From positions 1 through 64,000 of the forward strand of contig NZ_JAFCME010000016.1 of the NCBI RefSeq assembly GCF_018130065.1: a stretch of DNA of 64,000 bases, written 5' to 3'. A program made the translations under genes and the position numbers. Origin of the DNA: Bradyrhizobium sp. AUGA SZCCT0158 (GTDB taxonomy: Bacteria; Pseudomonadota; Alphaproteobacteria; Rhizobiales; Xanthobacteraceae). Each line of letters starts with the position of its first letter. Positions within the stretch are counted from its first letter, which is position 1. Below are positions 60,030 through 64,000 of the stretch, in pieces. A model generated the notes under the pieces. That model was not told the DNA's origin. It saw only the letters and a program-made list of their open reading frames with translations, and did no database searches.

Positions 60030-61592
60030 TCACACGATCCGCGAGGTCTTGTTGCCCCAGTAGCGGTCGCGCAGCAGGCGCTTGTAGAGTTTGCCGGTGG
60101 GCAGCCGCGGCAGCTCTTTCTCGAAATCGATCGAGCGCGGCACTTTTTGGCGCGACAGCGACTGGCTGCAGAACGCGATCAGTTCCTCCGCGAGATCCGG
60201 CCCCGGCGAAACGCCGGGCATCGGCTGCACCACCGCCTTTACTTCCTCGCCCAGATCCGGATTGGGCACGCCGAACACCGCGGCGTCCGCGATCTTGGGA
60301 TGAGTGATCAGCAAATTCTCGCATTCCTGCGGGTAGATGTTGACGCCGCCGGAGATGATCATGAACGTCGCGCGGTCGGTGAGATAGAGGAAGCCGTCAT
60401 TGTCGACGTAGCCGACATCGCCCACCGTGCTCATGCTGCCGTCCGCCGAGCGAGCTTCCTTTGTCTTGGCCGGATCGCAAAAATATTCGAACGGGGTGGC
60501 GGTCTTGAACCACACCGTGCCCGGCGTGCCGACGGGAACGGCCTGCATGTTCTCGTCGAGAATATGCAGATCGCCGAGCAGCACCTTACCCACGGTGCCG
60601 CGATGGGCCAGCCACTCCTCGCTGTTGCAGGAGGTAAAGCCGAGCCCTTCGGTGGCGCCGTAATATTCGTGGATGATCGGCCCCCACCATTTGATGATGT
60701 CGTCCTTGACCGCCGCCGGACAGGGCGCTGCGGCATGGATCGCGATCTCGAGCGACGACAGATCGTATCGGTTGCGCGCCTCCTCGGGCAGCTTGAGCAT
60801 GCGCGAGAACATCGTCGGCACCAGCTGGGTGTGCGTGATGCCCCATTTCGGGACCAGCGAGAGATAATGTTCGGGATCGAACCGTTCCATGATGATGGCG
60901 GTGCCGCCCATCTTGATCGTCAGGTTGACGGCGGCCTGCGGCGCCGAGTGGTAGAGCGGCGCCGGCGACAGATAGATCATGCCCTCGCGGTATTGCCAGA
61001 TCTTCACCAGGAAATCGAACAGCGGCAAATTCTGATCGGCCGGCAGTTCCGGCAGCGGGCGCAGAATTCCCTTTGGCCGGCCGGTGGTGCCGGAGGAATA
61101 GAGCATTGCGGTGCCGACGCATTCATCCGCGATCGGCGTGTGCGGCAATCCAGCCGTCACTTGCTGCAGGCCGACGATGCGGTCGCTTTCGTGCCAATTT
61201 TCTCCTTGGCCATCGGCGACGATACAAAGCTCCACCTGCGGGCATTCCTGCAACGCCTCGCGCGCGACATCGAGTTTTTCCCGAGAGGTGATCAGGATGC
61301 GCGACTGGCTGTTGGTCAGGATGTAGGCAAGCTCGCTCGCGGTGAGGTAGGAGTTCACGCAGGTGTAATAGAGGCCCGAGCGTTCGCCGGCGCCGCAGGC
61401 TTCGAGATAGCGGCTGTTGTTCTCCATGAAGATCGAATAGTGGTCGAGCCGCTTCAGGCCACGCTGCCGGAACAGATGCGCCAGCCGGTTGGAGCGCGCG
61501 TCGAGTTCGCGATAGGTGACGGTCTCGCCGGTGCCGGCCATGATGAAGGCGGGCTGCAGGGGGCGAAGTTTTACATGCTTGCCGGTGTACAT
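60030..61592 (-). CDS. Acyl-CoA synthetase (AMP-forming) 2
   Basis: ANL-superfamily ligase of 520 aa. Adenylation motif AMLYSSGTTGRPKGIL; EYYGATEGLG is the aromatic/adenine motif; DVGYVDNDGFLYLTDRATF and LPRLPTGKLYKRLLRD (catalytic Lys) close it. It starts 14 bases after the iron dehydrogenase gene, forming a pair upstream of the transporter operon on the same strand. It would activate an acid imported or formed in this pathway. Confidence 0.9.
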   Translation of the reverse strand: MYTGKHVKLRPLQPAFIMAGTGETVTYRELDARSNRLAHLFRQRGLKRLDHYSIFMENNSRYLEACGAGERSGLYYTCVNSYLTASELAYILTNSQSRILITSREKLDVAREALQECPQVELCIVADGQGENWHESDRIVGLQQVTAGLPHTPIADECVGTAMLYSSGTTGRPKGILRPLPELPADQNLPLFDFLVKIWQYREGMIYLSPAPLYHSAPQAAVNLTIKMGGTAIIMERFDPEHYLSLVPKWGITHTQLVPTMFSRMLKLPEEARNRYDLSSLEIAIHAAAPCPAAVKDDIIKWWGPIIHEYYGATEGLGFTSCNSEEWLAHRGTVGKVLLGDLHILDENMQAVPVGTPGTVWFKTATPFEYFCDPAKTKEARSADGSMSTVGDVGYVDNDGFLYLTDRATFMIISGGVNIYPQECENLLITHPKIADAAVFGVPNPDLGEEVKAVVQPMPGVSPGPDLAEELIAFCSQSLSRQKVPRSIDFEKELPRLPTGKLYKRLLRDRYWGNKTSRIV

Positions 61593-61606
61593 TCCGTCTC
61601 GTTCTC

Positions 61607-62761
61607 CTAGGCTGCCAGTTCGAGAATTTCGCGGACCTGTGCCGGCCCTTCGATCTTGCGCGGATTGCGGGGCACCCAGGGTGTCGCCATCGCCTGCTGT
61701 GCGATGCGGTCGAAATGCTCGGGTCCGACTTTGACCTCGCGCAGGCTGCGCGGCATTCCGAGCCCGCGAATGAAATTATCGAGCACTTCGCTGGCGTCCT
61801 TGCCCGGATACCCCATCGCGGCTGATACCAGCGCCTGGCGCTCGGCATTCACAGATATGTTCCAGCGCATCACGCTCGGCAGCATCACGCACGACGTATG
61901 GCCGTGCGGCACGCCGAATTCGGCGCCGAGCACATAGCCGATGCCGTGGCTGGCGCCCATCGGCACGCCCGCGGCCAGCGGGCCGGTCGAGAGCCAGGTG
62001 CCGATCTGGCAATCCATCCGCGCGTCGAGATCGCGGCCATTGGCCTTCACCCGCGGCAGCGCCTGCGCCAGCAGCGCAAGCCCCTTCAGCGCCTGCGCGT
62101 CGGCATAGGGATGCGCTTCGCGCGCGCAAATGCCCTCGACGCAGTGGTCGACGGCGCGAATCCCGGTCGACAGCCACAGCCATTCCGGCGTGTGCAGGCC
62201 GATCGCGGGATCGAGGATCACGGCGCGCGGCATCACCAGCCGATGGCGCAGCGCTTCCTTGACCTTGGTCCGCTCGTTGGTAACGCCGGCGTTGGCGGTG
62301 AATTCGCCGCCGGCGATCGTCGTCGGCACGCTGATCTGCCGCACCGCCGGCGGGTTCATCGGCGGCGGCGCTCCGGCAACGGCCCTTATTTTGTCGATGC
62401 CTTCGACGGTCGTAATGTCATTGGCGAGGCAGAGCTGCACCGCCTTGGCGCCGTCGGTGATCGAGCCGCCGCCGATGGTGACGATGAGGTCGGCCTTGGC
62501 GACACGAGCCTGTTCGGTGGCCGCTATCACGGCCGCCCGCGGCGTATGGGCGGGCATCGCGTCGAACGTCCCGACGCAGCGCGGCCCCAGCATGTCGCGA
62601 ATGTTCCTGATCACGTCGGTCTCGCGGTTGAGCGTGCCGCTGACCATCAGGAACGCCCTGACCGCACCGAGCCGGGCCATCTGCTCGACGATCACCTCGG
62701 ATGCCGGCCGTCCGAACACGACCTCATCCATGGCGCCGAATACCACACGCCCTCTATGCAC
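61607..62761 (-). CDS. Iron alcohol dehydrogenase / maleylacetate-reductase-like
   Basis: Iron-containing alcohol dehydrogenase superfamily, 384 aa, closer to maleylacetate reductase than to the phosphonate-linked enzyme at 6465. NAD part: IVTIGGGSITDGAKAV and VPTTIAGGEFTANAG. Metal part: STGIRAVDHCVEGI and GASHGIGYVLG with VPHGHTSCVMLP. Maleylacetate reductases act at the end of aromatic ring cleavage, but no ring-cleavage dioxygenase is near. First gene of a two-gene unit with the CoA ligase. Confidence 0.87.
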   Translation of the reverse strand: MHRGRVVFGAMDEVVFGRPASEVIVEQMARLGAVRAFLMVSGTLNRETDVIRNIRDMLGPRCVGTFDAMPAHTPRAAVIAATEQARVAKADLIVTIGGGSITDGAKAVQLCLANDITTVEGIDKIRAVAGAPPPMNPPAVRQISVPTTIAGGEFTANAGVTNERTKVKEALRHRLVMPRAVILDPAIGLHTPEWLWLSTGIRAVDHCVEGICAREAHPYADAQALKGLALLAQALPRVKANGRDLDARMDCQIGTWLSTGPLAAGVPMGASHGIGYVLGAEFGVPHGHTSCVMLPSVMRWNISVNAERQALVSAAMGYPGKDASEVLDNFIRGLGMPRSLREVKVGPEHFDRIAQQAMATPWVPRNPRKIEGPAQVREILELAA

Positions 62762-63559
62762 GCTTGTCCTCCCCGGACATTTTGGTTTTGTTGGCAGGGA
62801 GGTTAGCGGAGGAAATTCCGGACGTCATGCCCGAAGATGATGCGGGTGGGGAGGTGGTGCTGTCTCGCATCGTCGTCCCGGCCTTGAGCCGGGACCCATA
62901 CGCCGCGGCGGTTGTTGTTGCCGCAGATCTCCAAAGCCCGGGACGACGGCGGTACTGTTGTTGCACCATCATTCAAAACACGCTTTCGCATTCTCGCGAC
63001 GCATTGCGCCCGAGGTTTGCAGGTTACTTTCGCCCCCGAAATTCAGAGGGCGCAGGGAATGCCGGATGCGCGCTGCACCCGCGGTCTCGTGTGCGATTGT
63101 GCTAAGAATGCTGCACACGAGCATACAGGGCAGCGGAGAACATCCGACATTCCCTGCGCAGTGGCTTTACGGCTTATGACGCGCTCTCCCCGGTGAGACG
63201 GCCTCTATTGCCACTGTCGCCCCTCGGAAGCGTTGGCTCCCGAAAGACTTGACGCCGTTACGGGCGCCAGGACCACACGCTTTCGCCGTGCGCATCAGCC
63301 GCGACCGTCAATCGCAACTGTTGCGTCCACCGCAACCCGCCCCTCGTCGTGACGACGGCCGACGCCCCTCTGAGTGGGACGGGATGGCCAAGAATGAACC
63401 GGTGATTTGGGGTCGAAGGAAAGAGAAATATTTTTGATTTTCGGAATTTTTGGACTTGACATGATTTCCGAAAACCGGAACTGATTTGCCCGTCGGGTTG
63501 TTTTGTCGCATGCTGGCGGCGAGATTGCACTTGCGGGCGAGGCGACGCAGCATACTCCG
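62762..63559. other. Gene-free region with repeat
   Basis: No credible gene in 798 bases. The middle (62961-63193) is the inverted long-repeat copy. On either side I see only short frames and repeat-like GC text (gtcccggccttgagccggga near 62876), plus an AT-rich stretch near 63420-63480 that could hold a promoter, though neither flanking gene starts toward it. Confidence 0.6.
62961..63193 (-). repeat. Right, inverted copy of the long dispersed repeat
   Basis: Its reverse complement matches 22-253 at the left end, including cataagccgtaaagcca, ccctgtatgctcgtgtgc, gagaccgcgggtgcagcg and the gcgcaatgcgtcgcgag block, with small differences. The two copies face each other over nearly 63 kb. No transposase and no terminal inverted repeats of an IS are visible. 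Confidence 0.75.
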
Positions 63560-64000
63560 TCACCGCACGTCGAAGTCGCCTTCCAGCGTGATTTTCTCGA
63601 AATCGGTTACCAGCGCGTCGATCCGCATGTGCCAGCGGCCGGCGAGCGGCAACGGCACGCCGCGCACGTGCCAGGACCCATCCGGCCCGCGCGTCGCCTC
63701 ACGCCCGAATGGTTCGATACCGCGCTCCGGCAGGCTCAGCGTCAGCGTCGCCTCCTTGGCCGATAGCGCGGCGAAGTCGCCGGTCAGCAATTGCAGGACA
63801 AAATCATCCGAACCCACTTTGCCCGGCGAAATCGACACCTGAGCCATCGCCGTCTCGGTGTGGATATGGATCGCCAGCGGCGCCTGCGCGGCGGCCGCCA
63901 GCACACGCGGCGGCGGCGTGAAACGCCAGCCAGCGACGACGGCGAGAATACCCACCACCACGACGCATTCGATCAGGATCGAGCCGATCAATGACCGCCC
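63560..64000 (-). CDS. CopD/YcnJ-like membrane protein, C-terminal part
   Basis: Only the last ~146 residues lie in the window; the frame is open through base 64000, so the start is outside. The visible part has one membrane helix (LIGSILIECVVVVGILAVVA) followed by GWRFTPPPR, then a beta-rich periplasmic domain (VLQLLTGDFAALSAKEATLT, GRWHMRIDALVTDFEK). This is the layout of the end of CopD or CopCD-type copper-resistance proteins. Function in copper handling is inferred from that resemblance. Confidence 0.7.
   Translation of the reverse strand, partial: GRSLIGSILIECVVVVGILAVVAGWRFTPPPRVLAAAAQAPLAIHIHTETAMAQVSISPGKVGSDDFVLQLLTGDFAALSAKEATLTLSLPERGIEPFGREATRGPDGSWHVRGVPLPLAGRWHMRIDALVTDFEKITLEGDFDVR

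Overview
The window looks like chromosome of a high-GC alphaproteobacterium of the Bradyrhizobium/Rhodopseudomonas group. The reasons are an acdS gene divergent from an Lrp-type acdR, large ABC-transporter and acyl-CoA gene sets, class GN sortase with its target protein, and families of dispersed palindromic intergenic repeats. This placement is inferred from gene content; there is no rRNA or taxonomic marker.

Layout. 1-553: repeat-rich DNA with no gene. 554-4563: MFS transporter, then trehalose synthesis (otsB, otsA). 4631-5259: small secreted protein and tRNA-Ser(GGA). 5452-14618: phosphonate island, a LysR regulator divergent from an iron alcohol dehydrogenase, phnD-phnC-phnE importer, phosphonoacetate hydrolase phnA, phosphonoacetaldehyde dehydrogenase phnY, and a Tat-exported PhoD. 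14838-21442: transporters, a metallo-beta-lactamase-fold hydrolase, a Bug-type binding protein and a secreted trypsin-like protease. 21466-23101: acdR/acdS (ACC deaminase). 23117-27417: recQ and a MoxR ATPase-VWA pair.

27518-31794 is the most unusual part. It holds, all on the minus strand, a small multi-TM protein, a TIR-domain protein, a SLOG-domain protein and a SLOG-patatin phospholipase. The arrangement resembles a nucleotide-signalling anti-phage system: the TIR would make an NAD-derived signal and the SLOG domains would sense it and switch on a phospholipase. The TIR gene is split over three reading frames by two apparent one-base losses, so the locus is either recently inactivated or carries sequence errors.

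31920-40466: HAD hydrolase, secreted S1 protease, NDP-forming acyl-CoA synthetase, a class GN sortase with its VIT/VWA substrate, an XRE regulator and a cold-shock gene with a clear terminator. 40481-62761 is a catabolic region for CoA-activated acids: two AMP-forming ligases, an ABC binding protein, three acyl-CoA dehydrogenases, a GST, an AraC regulator, a BKACE enzyme, a biotin-dependent acyl-CoA carboxylase (both subunits), a complete peptide-type ABC transporter and a second iron alcohol dehydrogenase. 62762-63559 is gene-free and carries an inverted copy of the repeat found at the left end. A copper-resistance-like membrane protein runs off the right edge.
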